From: Poriferisodalis sp965198245
GTDB taxonomy: Bacteria > Actinomycetota > Acidimicrobiia > Acidimicrobiales > Poriferisodalaceae
Direction: 5' to 3'
DNA length: 64,000 bases
NCBI RefSeq assembly: GCF_965198245.1
Contig: NZ_OZ240249.1
Location: 3,100,001 to 3,164,000, forward strand
Shown here in pieces: positions 18,473 through 28,600 of the stretch; position 1 is the stretch's first letter, and the number at the start of each line of letters is the position of its first letter. The notes under the pieces were generated by a model that had not been told where the DNA came from, made no database searches, and saw only the letters and a program-made list of their open reading frames with translations. A program made the position numbers and the translations under genes.

Positions 18473-19045
18473 TCAGATCTCACGATCCCAGGACTCGGTG
18501 GGTTCGAGCCCGTCGGGTGTGAGCTGCCACAGCGACGGCGTGGCCACGCCGTCAGCAATGTCGAGATATCCGACGGTGCCGAGTTGGGCGCTGAGGTTGC
18601 GAGGGAACGTCGGTGATCCGGGATTCACGCACAGCACGCCAGACAGCGTGTCGATGCGGTGAACGTGCGTGTCGCCGTACACGCACACGTCGAGTTGCTC
18701 GCCGCCGAAGTGCCGCTCGATGGCGTCGGCCACGGTGTAGAAGGACAGCTCCGGCACGGGCAGGTGGTGGGTGAGGCCGACCCGCACGCCGCCGAAGGTG
18801 TGCGCCCACGCGTTTGCCAGCAACCGATGGTCAGGCTGGATGTCGCGGCCCGACGAGCCGTCGTCGCCGTTGCCCCGAGCGGCCCAGGTCGGTGCGATCT
18901 CGTTGAGCCGGTCGACGACCGAGATGTCGTAGATGTCGCCGGCGTGCAGGATGGCGTCGCACCCCTCCATGGCTGCATACGCCTCGGGCCAGAGCTCCGG
19001 CGCAGCCTCGGGGATGTGAGTGTCCGAGATCAGCCCGATCCGCAT
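18473..19045 (-). CDS. YfcE/MJ0936-type metallophosphoesterase
   Basis: 190 residues. The calcineurin-like metal motifs are in order: LISDTHIPE (D, H), LHAGDIYD (GD), ARGNGDD (GN-D), a central GLTHH, and YGDTHVHR, with the family end motif NPGSPTFPRN. The small size fits the YfcE group of cytoplasmic phosphodiesterases, whose natural substrates are mostly unknown. Lies 21 bp upstream of fmt's end in the same direction, with its own ATG; probably read separately or at the end of the def-fmt run. Confidence 0.9.
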   Translation of the reverse strand: MRIGLISDTHIPEAAPELWPEAYAAMEGCDAILHAGDIYDISVVDRLNEIAPTWAARGNGDDGSSGRDIQPDHRLLANAWAHTFGGVRVGLTHHLPVPELSFYTVADAIERHFGGEQLDVCVYGDTHVHRIDTLSGVLCVNPGSPTFPRNLSAQLGTVGYLDIADGVATPSLWQLTPDGLEPTESWDREI

Positions 19046-19066
19046 CTGGTCACGCTAGGCGCGAGG

Positions 19067-19972
19067 TCAGCCGAAGCGGGTGCCAGGTGGCAGGCGGGCG
19101 CCGTTCAGCCATGCCTGGGCCTCGGTCGCTGCGCGGCCAGCGGGCTGGACGATACTCAAGCGCACGAGCCCGTGACCAGCGACGACGGCGTCACCGGCCA
19201 GCGCGCCAGGTGGCGCATCATGCTTGCCCGGCACCGGGGTGCCGGCGCGGATGATGAAGCGCTGGCCTTCGAGGGCGGTCCATGCGCCACCCACCCGGAT
19301 CTGGCGATCGATGTGGGTTGCGGGCTGAGACCAATCGATCTCTCGATCGGCAGGGCTGAGCATTCGGGCGTACGTGGGCTCGCCCTGCTGCGTCTCGGGT
19401 GCGCCGAGACCGTCGTTGAGGGAGGTCACGAGACGCTCGGCACCCTCGTGGGCGAGGCGGCTGCGAAGGCTGGCGGCGGTGTCGGTTGAGCTGATCGAAA
19501 CTTCATGGCGCCAGTAGACGGGACCGGTGTCCAGCGTTTCTTCCAACGCCATCAAACAGATGCCGGTGACTTCGTCGCCGGCGAGGAGTGCACGCTCCAC
19601 CGGCGCTGCGCCACGCCAGCGCGGCAGCAGAGAGAAGTGCAGGTTGAGCATCGGGACCTGAGACAGCACGTCAGCGCCGAGCAGCCGGCCGTAGGCGACG
19701 ACCACCGCGCAGTCGGCATCACAGGCTGCAAGGTCAGCCGGGTCGTGACTGATCGAGAGGCCTCGCTCTTCCGCTGCAGCGGCAACGGGGCTCGGAGTGT
19801 CATGCCCGCGTCGGCTGCGCCGGCGTAGCGCGCCCGTCACAACGAGGGGAATGTCGAAGCCGGCCTCAGCAAGCGCCCCCAATGCGGGCACGGCGTCGTT
19901 CGGGGTGCCGGCGAACGCGACGCGGCGCGGCCGGTTCGGGGGCAGTGGCAGAGTCGGCAACGGATGTGTCAT
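19067..19972 (-). CDS. fmt: Methionyl-tRNA formyltransferase
   Basis: 301 residues from the ATG at 19972 (GAAGGA upstream). It transfers a formyl group from 10-formyl-THF to Met-tRNA for initiation. Seen: VAFAGTPNDAVPAL, the catalytic region LNLHFSLLPRWRGAAPVERA with Asn and His, and the DTGPVYWR acidic motif, followed by the C-terminal Fmt domain. It lies downstream of def, the usual pairing. The 107-bp gap to def holds a palindromic repeat. Confidence 0.96.
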   Translation of the reverse strand: MTHPLPTLPLPPNRPRRVAFAGTPNDAVPALGALAEAGFDIPLVVTGALRRRSRRGHDTPSPVAAAAEERGLSISHDPADLAACDADCAVVVAYGRLLGADVLSQVPMLNLHFSLLPRWRGAAPVERALLAGDEVTGICLMALEETLDTGPVYWRHEVSISSTDTAASLRSRLAHEGAERLVTSLNDGLGAPETQQGEPTYARMLSPADREIDWSQPATHIDRQIRVGGAWTALEGQRFIIRAGTPVPGKHDAPPGALAGDAVVAGHGLVRLSIVQPAGRAATEAQAWLNGARLPPGTRFG

Positions 19973-20007
19973 GAGTCCTTCGGGCACCTCATCGCGACCG
20001 GCACATC

Positions 20008-20056
20008 CCGACTTTGCGCAAAAATGCCGCCACAGGCGGCAAATCTGCACAAAGAA
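20008..20056. repeat. Palindromic intergenic repeat, copy 1
   Basis: Imperfect palindrome with core GCCGCC-ACA-GGCGGC and outer arms TTTGCGCA / TGCACAAA. A second copy in opposite orientation lies at 45094-45147 with about five differences. On the fmt-def coding strand it could form a stem-loop between the two genes. Confidence 0.75.
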
Positions 20057-20079
20057 GGCGCGACGCAGCCCCCGAATGC

Positions 20080-20649
20080 TCAGCCCGCCGCGCTGTTGCG
20101 GCCGACGAGAGGGACTGGGCCGCTCGCAGCGGGGCCCGGGGCGCCCGACTGCAGCTGTGCCAGCTTCGAGCGCCACTCTCGCAGGGCGTCCTTGCGCTCG
20201 GCCTTGTTGAGGTGGTCGATGAGCAGCACGCCGTCGAGGTGGTCGAGCTCGTGCTGGAACAGGCGTGCCGGCAGGTCGTCGGCCTCGATGCTGACCTCGT
20301 TGCCGTCGAGATCCAAACCCACGAGATGCACCTCTTTGGGGCGGACGATGTCGTAGGTCAGGCCCGGCACGGACAGGCATCCTTCGGTATAGGTCCACTC
20401 GCCGTCGCTCTCGACAATCTCGGGGTTGATGAGGGTCTGGGGGCCGTCGCCCTCGTAGAGGTCGAACACGAACAGGCGGCGTTGGATGCCCACTTGGGGA
20501 GCGGCGAGGCCGATCCCCTCGGCCTCGTACATGACAGGCAGCAAGTCGTCGACCATGCGCGCGACGCGGCCGTTGATCTCAGTGATCTCGGCAGCCCGCT
20601 GACGCAGCACCGGATCGCCCATCAGCCGGATCTCGAAGGTGCCTCCCAT
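20080..20649 (-). CDS. def: Peptide deformylase
   Basis: 189 residues. Removes the formyl group from nascent proteins. All three catalytic motifs are present: GIGLAAPQVG, EGCLSVP (metal Cys) and QHELDHLDG (HExxH). Slightly longer than the 160-170 residue norm owing to a C-terminal Ala/Pro/Gly tail. It is the gene before fmt in the same direction and follows priA. Confidence 0.97.
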   Translation of the reverse strand: MGGTFEIRLMGDPVLRQRAAEITEINGRVARMVDDLLPVMYEAEGIGLAAPQVGIQRRLFVFDLYEGDGPQTLINPEIVESDGEWTYTEGCLSVPGLTYDIVRPKEVHLVGLDLDGNEVSIEADDLPARLFQHELDHLDGVLLIDHLNKAERKDALREWRSKLAQLQSGAPGPAASGPVPLVGRNSAAG

Positions 20650-20709
20650 GGCTTTCGGAGGCTACCGGCGCGCCCGCGCGCCGAACGGCGGAGCGTTCGG
20701 CGAGCTGAA

Positions 20710-22554
20710 TCAGGCACGCAGCGGGTCGACGGCGACCCGCAGCCGTCCCGATGGCCGTTCGGCGGCTGCCAGCGCGTGCAGCAATACGTCCCGGTCGTCG
20801 CTGCGAATCCTCCAGGTGCCCTCGGCAGGCCCGGCGATGTCGAGTGCGCTGGCGGGATCGCCGGCTGACAGGAGGTCGATGTAGGTGCTGGCTGCTGCGC
20901 CCGACACCAGCGCCCAGGCGGCAGCCGGCGGCTGGTGCATTTGGGATCGACGCTCGACTTCGGCACGGATCCAGTCGCCCGGATCGGCCTCGACAGCCGC
21001 CAACAGGGCGGGATGGGCGGGCAGGCGGGTCTGCACCACAATGCGGCCTCCACCAGTGCGCGGTCCCACCAGCCGCGCTGCGCGTACAAGCAGCGCGAAG
21101 GCCTCCTCGGCGGCCCGGTAACGAGGCGCCGTCAGCTCCTGATCGAAGTCCAGGAAGGCCACTGCATCTGCTGATGGAACCCGGTGCAGAACTGCTTCGG
21201 TGCCGATGTAGAGCGCAGGCCCATCGGCCAGCCGCGGCGAGGGCGCCTGCCGGTGCCTGTGGGTTGAGTCGGCAGTCGAGCCGGCAGCCGCTGCGCTCTC
21301 GCCGACGATCTGGATCACGGGGCGTCGAGCCAGGCGCTCCATCTCCTCCGCAACACCTTTCACGCCGACACGAGCGTGCCGGAACCTGATGGCGCCGCAG
21401 GATTCGCAGACCGCCGGTCGCTTCTCGCCGCTGCCGGGATCGACAAACTGCTCCTTGTCCAGTCGCAGTGCACGCCCGGTTTGCTCCGAACACGCCAACT
21501 CGCCACACGATGCGCAGTACGCGAGGCGAGCCCGCCCCGTGCGGTTCAGCACGCAGACCACGGTGCTATCGGTCCGCAGCAACGCGGCCAGGGCCTCCCC
21601 GCACCACTCCCCTGCGGTCGGGTCGTCCTGTCGCCGGTCGGCAATCTGCACCCGGGGCCAGACTCTGCGCTCGGACGGTCGTGGTGCGGTGATGAGCGCC
21701 GGGGCGGCCGCGGCACCGGGCTGGCGGGCGAGTACGACTGCGTCGGGTGAGGGCATCGGTCCGACGAGCAGGCACCGGGCACCGTCGCGGCGGGCACGCT
21801 CGACGGCGATGTCACGGGCGTTCCAAGTAGGAGCGGCTTCGGACTGGTAGGCCTCGTCGTGCTCGTCGAGCACGATCACGGTCTCCATGGGGCCGCACGG
21901 TGCCCAAGCCGCAGTCCGGGTTCCCACCACCGCCTGCGCCACGGTCGCGCCTGCCCAGTCGCGAGGAGCCAGCGCAGTTGAGACGCCGGCTTGTCGCAGC
22001 CGCCCTGCCAACCGCGCCGCCCATGCCACGGTGGGCATCAGCACCAGCAACCGACCGCGCCGCACTGCCGCCTCGATGAGCGGCCATTCGTCGGCGCACG
22101 GTCCCAGACGCACGACGGCCAGCGCTTTCCGGTCGGACGCAAGTGCGGCTGCGACCCAGTCCGGGGCATCAGCCGAGACAGGGGTCTGGGCGCCCTCGCG
22201 ACGCCCCGAGACGTCCGACGGCAGGCCCGCTACGACCCGATCGGCACTGGCGATGCGCAGGAAATGAGCCCGAGTGCCTGCCCAGCGCCATGCGGCCCAA
22301 CTCGCCAGCTCGACGATGTGCGGCGGCGGCCCCACTCCAACGACACCGCTGATCGGCACCAATTCCCGGCCGCTGGGCACCGGTGCTTCGAGCCCGGTCA
22401 CCCAGCCACGCAGGCGGCGACGGTTGAGCACCACCCTTACGACGGTGCCTACGGTGACGGGCACCCGACCCGAGGCGAGCTCCGGCGGCAGCAGGTAGGT
22501 GAACTCGCGGTCGATGGCCGGCTCGTCGACCAGCACTTGGACCGCTTGGCGCAT
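20710..22554 (-). CDS. priA: Primosomal protein N' (PriA), degenerate helicase
   Basis: 614 residues. The N-terminal DNA-binding domain starts at AVQVLVDEPAIDREFTYLLP. A DExH-like box VLDEHDEAYQ lies near residue 230, and zinc-ligand cysteines in CASCGELAC and CESCG. The Walker A GxGKT expected before it is absent (that region reads VRLGPCADEW), as in other actinobacterial PriA proteins. It therefore probably acts in replication restart by binding structure rather than by ATP-driven unwinding. Lies between metK and def, the conserved actinobacterial order. Confidence 0.92.
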   Translation of the reverse strand: MRQAVQVLVDEPAIDREFTYLLPPELASGRVPVTVGTVVRVVLNRRRLRGWVTGLEAPVPSGRELVPISGVVGVGPPPHIVELASWAAWRWAGTRAHFLRIASADRVVAGLPSDVSGRREGAQTPVSADAPDWVAAALASDRKALAVVRLGPCADEWPLIEAAVRRGRLLVLMPTVAWAARLAGRLRQAGVSTALAPRDWAGATVAQAVVGTRTAAWAPCGPMETVIVLDEHDEAYQSEAAPTWNARDIAVERARRDGARCLLVGPMPSPDAVVLARQPGAAAAPALITAPRPSERRVWPRVQIADRRQDDPTAGEWCGEALAALLRTDSTVVCVLNRTGRARLAYCASCGELACSEQTGRALRLDKEQFVDPGSGEKRPAVCESCGAIRFRHARVGVKGVAEEMERLARRPVIQIVGESAAAAGSTADSTHRHRQAPSPRLADGPALYIGTEAVLHRVPSADAVAFLDFDQELTAPRYRAAEEAFALLVRAARLVGPRTGGGRIVVQTRLPAHPALLAAVEADPGDWIRAEVERRSQMHQPPAAAWALVSGAAASTYIDLLSAGDPASALDIAGPAEGTWRIRSDDRDVLLHALAAAERPSGRLRVAVDPLRA

Positions 22555-22662
22555 CGTCGCAGTCTGCCCCGCGCCGCCCGCACAGTGAGCGCCGATTGCG
22601 CGATGCCGCAGACCCGGCTGGATCTGCCTGTCCTGCTCGATGGCGCCGTCGCGCCCGCCCGC

Positions 22663-23853
22663 CTACAAACCCAGCGCTGACTTCAACTCGTCGACACGGT
22701 CGAGACGCTCCCAGGGGAACGACACGCCGTCGGATTCCCGGCCGAAATGGCCGTATGCGGCTGTGGCCTTGTAGATCGGTTGGCGCAGATTGAGTTCGGT
22801 CAGCAGGGCAGCGGGACGCAGGTCGAACACTTCGGCCACCGCTGACGCGATGGCGTCTGGGTCGACGCGGGATGTCCCGAAGGTCTCCACCAGCAACGAC
22901 ACCGGCTCGGCCCGGCCGATGGCGTACGCCACCTGGATCTCGCACCGGTCGGCTGCGCCGGCGGCGACCACGTTCTTTGCGACCCAGCGAGCGCCGTAGG
23001 CCGCCGAACGGTCCACCTTGGAGGGATCCTTGCCGCTGAATGCGCCCCCGCCGTGGCGGGCGTAGCCGCCATAAGTGTCGACGATGATCTTGCGTCCCGT
23101 GAGGCCCGCATCGGCGACCGGTCCGCCGCTGACGAAGCTGCCCGAAGGGTTCACCAGCAGCTCAAAATCGTCGTCGGCGAACGCCGCCGGCAGCGTGGGG
23201 CCAATGACGTGCTCGAGCAGGTCCGGGCGCATCATCCCGTCGATCTCGATCCCGTCCCGGTGCTGAGCGGAGACGACAACAGTGCGGAGCGCGATCGGCT
23301 CGCCATCGCGATATTCGAAGCTCACCTGCGTCTTGCCGTCAGGGCGCAGGTAGGGGATGCGGCCCGACCTGCGAGCTTCGGTGAGCTGCTCGGCCATACG
23401 GTGAGCGACATAGATCGGCAGCGGCATGAACGCCTCGGTTTCCCGGCAGGCGTAGCCGAACATCATCCCCTGGTCACCGGCCCCCTGTTCAGGAATGACG
23501 TCCAACGTCGCGGCAGCTTCAGTGCTTCCGAAGACGCCCTCGGTGATCTCGCTCGACTGCTCGTCAAGGGCGATCATGACGCCGCAGGTGTTGCCGTCGA
23601 AACCAAGCTCACCGTGGTCGTAGCCGATGCCGATGATGGTGTCCCGCACCACCCGCGGGATGTCGATGTACGCCTTGGTGGACACTTCTCCTGCCACCAC
23701 AACCAGACCGGTCGTGACCAGCGTCTCGACAGCCACCCGAGCGTGGCGGTCCTCGGCAATCAGTGAGTCCAGGATGGCGTCCGAGATCTGATCGGCCATC
23801 TTGTCGGGATGGCCCTCGGTCACCGATTCTGAGGTGAAAGTCCACTGGCTCAC
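22663..23853 (-). CDS. metK: S-adenosylmethionine synthetase
   Basis: 396 residues from a GTG with GGAG 6 nt upstream. Makes SAM from methionine and ATP. Seen: FTSESVTEGHPDK, GAGDQGMMFGYA, and GGGAFSGKDPSKVDRSAAY, the family signatures with the ATP- and metal-binding residues. Follows coaBC by about 120 bp; that gap holds a 15-bp direct repeat (GATCGTGATTGGCCA, 23870-23899) of unknown meaning. Confidence 0.98.
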   Translation of the reverse strand: MSQWTFTSESVTEGHPDKMADQISDAILDSLIAEDRHARVAVETLVTTGLVVVAGEVSTKAYIDIPRVVRDTIIGIGYDHGELGFDGNTCGVMIALDEQSSEITEGVFGSTEAAATLDVIPEQGAGDQGMMFGYACRETEAFMPLPIYVAHRMAEQLTEARRSGRIPYLRPDGKTQVSFEYRDGEPIALRTVVVSAQHRDGIEIDGMMRPDLLEHVIGPTLPAAFADDDFELLVNPSGSFVSGGPVADAGLTGRKIIVDTYGGYARHGGGAFSGKDPSKVDRSAAYGARWVAKNVVAAGAADRCEIQVAYAIGRAEPVSLLVETFGTSRVDPDAIASAVAEVFDLRPAALLTELNLRQPIYKATAAYGHFGRESDGVSFPWERLDRVDELKSALGL

Positions 23854-23976
23854 CGTGGCTCCAGATTCGATCGTGATTGGCCAGATCGTGATTGGCCAGC
23901 CGTGTAGGCCCGTCGCAGCTGCTGATTGCAGCAGCGCGGCAAGGCTAGACGGCCTGAGCCGAAACCCAGCAGACGG

Positions 23977-25266
23977 TCAGCGGCGAAGCTCGGCGACAGC
24001 GTCGAGCACGGCGTCGGCCACCTCGCGCTTCGAGCACAGAGGCAGCGGTCGCACGGTGCCGTCGGCCAGCAGGATGGTCACGATGTTGGTGTCGTGTGCG
24101 AAGCCCGCGCCCGCGGCCGAGACGTCGTTCGCGACCATCACGTCGAGGTTCTTGCGCGCCAGCTTCTGTGCTGCGTTGTCGAGCACATCCGCCGTCTCGG
24201 CGGCGAAACCGACGAGTACCTGGCCCGGAGGCTTGCTGGCCCCGAGCCCGGCGAGGATGTCCGCTGTGTGCTCGAGTGCGATCACCGGCGGCGCACCGCT
24301 GTCGCGTGCGTCGCCCTTCTTGATCTTCTGAGGGGCGACTTCTGCGGGCCGGAAGTCGGCCACTGCAGCCGCCATGAGGATGACCCCGGCGTCAGCGTGT
24401 GCACGCACAGCAGCTTCCATCTCGGCTGCTGATTCGACCCGTACCTCCCGGATGCCTTCAGGGCAGGGCAGCGCGGCACTGGTTACCAAGGTGACGTCGG
24501 CGCCTCGGTCCCTCGCTGCGGTGGCGATGGCGTAGCCCTGCTTGCCTGACGAACGGTTGCCGATGAAGCGAACTGGATCGATGGGTTCGCGGGTGCCTCC
24601 CGCCGTCACCGTCACGTTGACGCCTGCGAAGTCCCGGCGCGCCACCAATGGCTGGCGCACCTCGGTTGAGTCCGGTTGTGCCCCAAGCACTGCGCCGACG
24701 GCGTCGAAGATCGTGGCCGGCTCGGCGAGGCGGCCTGTGCCGACATCGCCGCCGGCGAGCCGGCCCGCTTCAGGCACCACAATGTGCACGCCCCGGCCGG
24801 TGAGCACAGCGAGGTTGTGCTGCACGGCGTCGTGTTCCCACATCTCGGTGTGCATGGCGGGGCATACGACCACTGGGGCACGCGTCGCGAGCAGCGTGGC
24901 GGTGAGCAAGCCGTCGGAAATACCGGCTGCGTAGCTGCCGATGACCCGTGCCGTGGCGGGCGCCACGACGATGACGTCCGCTGTCTGGCCCAGCGTCGTA
25001 TGCGGGATCGGATCGTCTTCACCGAAGATCGACGTGCGAGCACGCTCGCTGGCGAGCGCATCGAACGTGGCCCGGCCCACGAATCGCTGCGCTGCGGCCG
25101 TCATCACCGGTATGACGTGAGCGCCGGCGTCCATCATCAGCCTGCAGAGGATCACGGCCTTGTACGCGGCGATGCCGCCGCTGACTCCGAGCACCACGCG
25201 GCGCCCGGCGAACGGCGACTGTGCCCGAGCAGAGTCGGGACTGAGGCGATCGGCAGAGTCCGTCAC
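23977..25266 (-). CDS. coaBC: Bifunctional phosphopantothenoylcysteine decarboxylase/synthetase
   Basis: 429 residues from a GTG at 25266. CoA biosynthesis: CoaB joins cysteine to phosphopantothenate and CoaC decarboxylates the product. The CoaC flavoprotein half has LGVSGGIAAYKA and CPAMHTEMW (His in place of the more common Asn after M). The CoaB half starts at VTVTAGGTREPIDPVRFIGN and includes RSSGKQG and the DVMVANDVS region. This is the complete copy; a truncated second copy lies at 30575-31276. Upstream lies a truncated rpoZ instead of the intact one. Confidence 0.96.
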   Translation of the reverse strand: MTDSADRLSPDSARAQSPFAGRRVVLGVSGGIAAYKAVILCRLMMDAGAHVIPVMTAAAQRFVGRATFDALASERARTSIFGEDDPIPHTTLGQTADVIVVAPATARVIGSYAAGISDGLLTATLLATRAPVVVCPAMHTEMWEHDAVQHNLAVLTGRGVHIVVPEAGRLAGGDVGTGRLAEPATIFDAVGAVLGAQPDSTEVRQPLVARRDFAGVNVTVTAGGTREPIDPVRFIGNRSSGKQGYAIATAARDRGADVTLVTSAALPCPEGIREVRVESAAEMEAAVRAHADAGVILMAAAVADFRPAEVAPQKIKKGDARDSGAPPVIALEHTADILAGLGASKPPGQVLVGFAAETADVLDNAAQKLARKNLDVMVANDVSAAGAGFAHDTNIVTILLADGTVRPLPLCSKREVADAVLDAVAELRR

Positions 25267-25340
25267 TGCCGCGCAAGGGTACGCCCCGCTGTCAATTCTC
25301 GACAGCAAACCCCGACAGGGCTGGGTTGTGGTACGTGGCG

Positions 25341-25571
25341 CTAGGCCTCGAGGTCGGGAACAACCTCGAGCATGGCAGCGTCGGCCTCGGCTGCAGCGAG
25401 CGCTTCGGCTTCCAGCCGTGCCCGCTCTTCGGGATCGAAGCGCTCGAAGGTGATCTTGTCGGCCTCGATCTCCTCGAACGCGATCGACAGCGGCTTGCGA
25501 GCGACCGACGCCACCTGCGGCGGCACGACCGAGCCGATGCCGCCGTCGAGCTGGTTGTAGTACGAGCGCAT
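25341..25571 (-). pseudogene. rpoZ: Truncated rpoZ copy (RNA polymerase omega, N-terminus lost)
   Basis: The 226 bp from 25341 to 25566 are base-for-base identical to the 3' part of the intact rpoZ (31348-31573). Identity stops abruptly inside the SYYNQLDGG codons. The conserved N-terminal helix region (PGLEDLLSKVDSKFTLV) is gone, so it can hardly function as omega. A chance ATG gives a 76-codon open frame. Beyond the break, 35 bp separate it from the stop of the protease gene, which suggests that the insertion or rearrangement removed the 5' part. Confidence 0.88.
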
Positions 25572-25601
25572 GCGCTGGTCGCCCGCATCGACGTCTGCGC
25601 T

Positions 25602-28600
25602 CTAGGACGGAGCTGCAGCAGAGGCAGCACTCCGAGGCAACGCAGAATTGTCGCTGTCGATCTGCGAACAGCCCGAGCTGTTGCACGCCGCCACCCAATA
25701 GTAATTTTCGCCGGGATCAGGACTCGCATGGGTATAGCTCGTGCCCCTCACATTCCCCTCCAGCAGCTCGCAGAACGAAGTAGAGCCGCCCGCACGAACA
25801 CGACACGACGACCCAAAGAAATCGTCGTAATACACCCGATAGAACGTCGCACCCGCGACCGCGTCCCAGCTCAACACAATCGACGAACCCTCAAACGCAA
25901 ACCGCGCATCAGGAGCAGCAGGCACCGTGCCCGCCGACCTCGCCGGACGCTCGCCGTCGATCTGCGAACAGCCCGAGCTGTTGCACGCCGCCACCCAATA
26001 GTAATTGTCGCCGGGATCAGGACTCGCATGGGTATAGCTCGTGCCCCTCACATTCCCCTCCAGCAGCTCGCAGAACGAAGTAGAGCCGCCCGCACGAACA
26101 CGACACGACGACCCAAAGAAATCGTCGTAATACACCCGATAGAACGTCGCACCCGCGACCGCGTCCCAGCTCAACACAATCGACGAACCCTCAAACGCAA
26201 ACCGCGCATCAGGAGCAGCAGGCACCGTGCCCGCCGACCTCGCCGGACGCTCGCCGTCGATCTGCGAACAGCCCGAGCTGTTGCACGCCGCCACCCAATA
26301 GTAATTGTCGCCGGGATCAGGACTCGCATGGGTATAGCTCGTGCCCCTCACATTCCCCTCCAGCAGCTCGCAGAACGAAGTAGAGCCGCCCGCACGAACA
26401 CGACACGACGACCCAAAGAAATCGTCGTAATACACCCGATAGAACGTCGCACCCGCGACCGCGTCCCAGCTCAACACAATCGACGAACCCTCAAACGCAA
26501 ACCGCGCATCAGGAGCAGCAGGCACCGTGCCCGCCGACCTCGCCGGACGCTCGCCGTCGATCTGCGAACAGCCCGAGCTGTTGCACGCCGCCACCCAGTA
26601 ATAGTTGTCGCCGGGATCAGGACTCGCATGGGTATAGCTCGTGCCCCTCACATTCCCCTCCAGCAGCTCGCAGAACGAAGTAGAGCCGCCCGCACGAACA
26701 CGACACGACGACCCAAAGAAATCGTCGTAATACACCCGATAGAACGTCGCACCCGCGACCGCGTCCCAGCTCAACACAATCGACGAACCCTCAAACGCAA
26801 ACCGCGCATCAGGAGCAGCAGGCACCGTGCCCGCCGACCTCGCCGGACGCTCGCCGTCGATCTGCGAACAGCCCGAGCTGTTGCACGCCGCCACCCAATA
26901 GTAATTTTCGCCGGGATCAGGACTCGCATGGGTATAGCTCGTGCCCCTCACATTCCCCTCCAGCAGCTCGCAGAACGAAGTAGAGCCGCCCGCACGAACA
27001 CGACACGACGACCCAAAGAAATCGTCGTAATACACCCGATAGAACGTCGCACCCGCGACCGCGTCCCAGCTCAACACAATCGACGAACCCTCAAACGCAA
27101 ACCGCGCATCAGGAGCAGCAGGCACCGTGCCCGCCGACCTCGCCGGACGCTCGCCGTCGATCTGCGAACAGCCCGAGCTGTTGCACGCCGCCACCCAGTA
27201 ATAGTTGTCGCCGGGATCAGGACTCGCATGGGTATAGCTCGTGCCCCTCACATTCCCCTCCAGCAGCTCGCAGAACGAAGTAGAGCCGCCCGCACGAACA
27301 CGACACGACGACCCAAAGAAATCGTCGTAATACACCCGATAGAACGTCGCACCCGCGACCGCGTCCCAGCTCAACACAATCGACGAACCCTCAAACGCAA
27401 ACCGCGCATCAGGAGCAGCAGGCACCGTGCCCGCCGACCTCGCCGGACGCTCGCCGTCGATCTGCGAACAGCCCGAGCTGTTGCACGCCGCCACCCAGTA
27501 ATAGTTGTCGCCGGGATCAGGACTCGCATGGGTATAGCTCGTGCCCCTCACATTCCCCTCCAGCAGCTCGCAGAACGAAGTAGAGCCGCCCGCACGAACA
27601 CGACACGACGACCCAAAGAAATCGTCGTAATACACCCGATAGAACGTCGCACCCGCGACCGCGTCCCAGCTCAACACAATCGACGAACCCTCAAACGCAA
27701 ACCGCTGATTCAGCGGACTTGGCGGCACCTCGGCCTTGTCGTCGGTGACCGTGACGCGGACGTTCTGCGTTGATGTGAGCAACCGCTCGATGCTCCCCGA
27801 CGTCGCGGACAACACGACGTCGTAGACGTTGTCGCCGTCGGCGTCGCCGGGCGAGTCGTAGTCCGGGGCACGGGTGAATGCAAGATTGCCCACAGCATCC
27901 ATCTCGAATGCGTCATGGTCGGCGCCTGCCGTGATCCCGTAGGTACTGACGTCATCCTGGGGGTCGTCATCGACCGCGGTGACGCTGAGGACATGCGTGG
28001 CGTTCTCGCGCACCGTCGCTGAGACCGGGCTCGTGAATCGTGGCGCGCTGTTGCTGACCGCAGGAGGCGCGGGGACGGCACCCACCGCAGCGCCCAGCGC
28101 ACTGATCGCGGCATGCGGCTGAACGATGCCCCAGCCGAAGTCGTCGGTTCGCACGCCAGGCTGCGTGCTGCCGGGCTGCAAGGCCGTGGAAAGCAGCGCT
28201 TGGCGGATCTGCACCGCCGAGGCTTGGGGATAGCGGGCCTTGAGATGCGCCACTATGCCGCTGATCATCGGTGCCGCCATCGATGTGCCGTTGTTGTCGT
28301 CGCCTGCGCATCCTTCGGGGGGCTTGCACGGCACCGTCGAGTAGATCTGCTTGCCCGGGGCGGCGATGTCGACCCAGCGATTAGAAGTACTGAAGGCGGC
28401 CCTCGTGCCGCCCTGCGTGGTGGCCGCAACCGCGATCACGTCGGCATGGCTGGCGGGAATCTCCCTGGCGTTGCGATTGGCGAGTCGATTGCCCCGGTTG
28501 CCGGCCGCAGCGACCAACACCACATCGCTTGCCGCTGCCAAGTGGATGACGGTGTCCAGCGTCGTCGGAAACGGCCTGTTAGCTACCCAAGGGCGTCCGA

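Noticed and set aside
23854..23976. Possible SAM riboswitch upstream of the metK start or in the metK-coaBC gap
   Set aside because: Only a short 15-bp direct repeat is seen; no riboswitch-like conserved core could be recognised.
25656..27706. CRISPR-like array
   Set aside because: Units are 300 bp, directly adjacent with no spacers, and encode protein domains.
25326..27773. Plus-strand 815-codon frame across the 300-bp repeats, giving a perfectly repetitive Arg-rich protein
   Set aside because: The repetition follows from the Fn3 coding repeats on the other strand, and the antisense product has no recognisable domain. The minus-strand protein has signal peptide, CWB2 and S8 domains.
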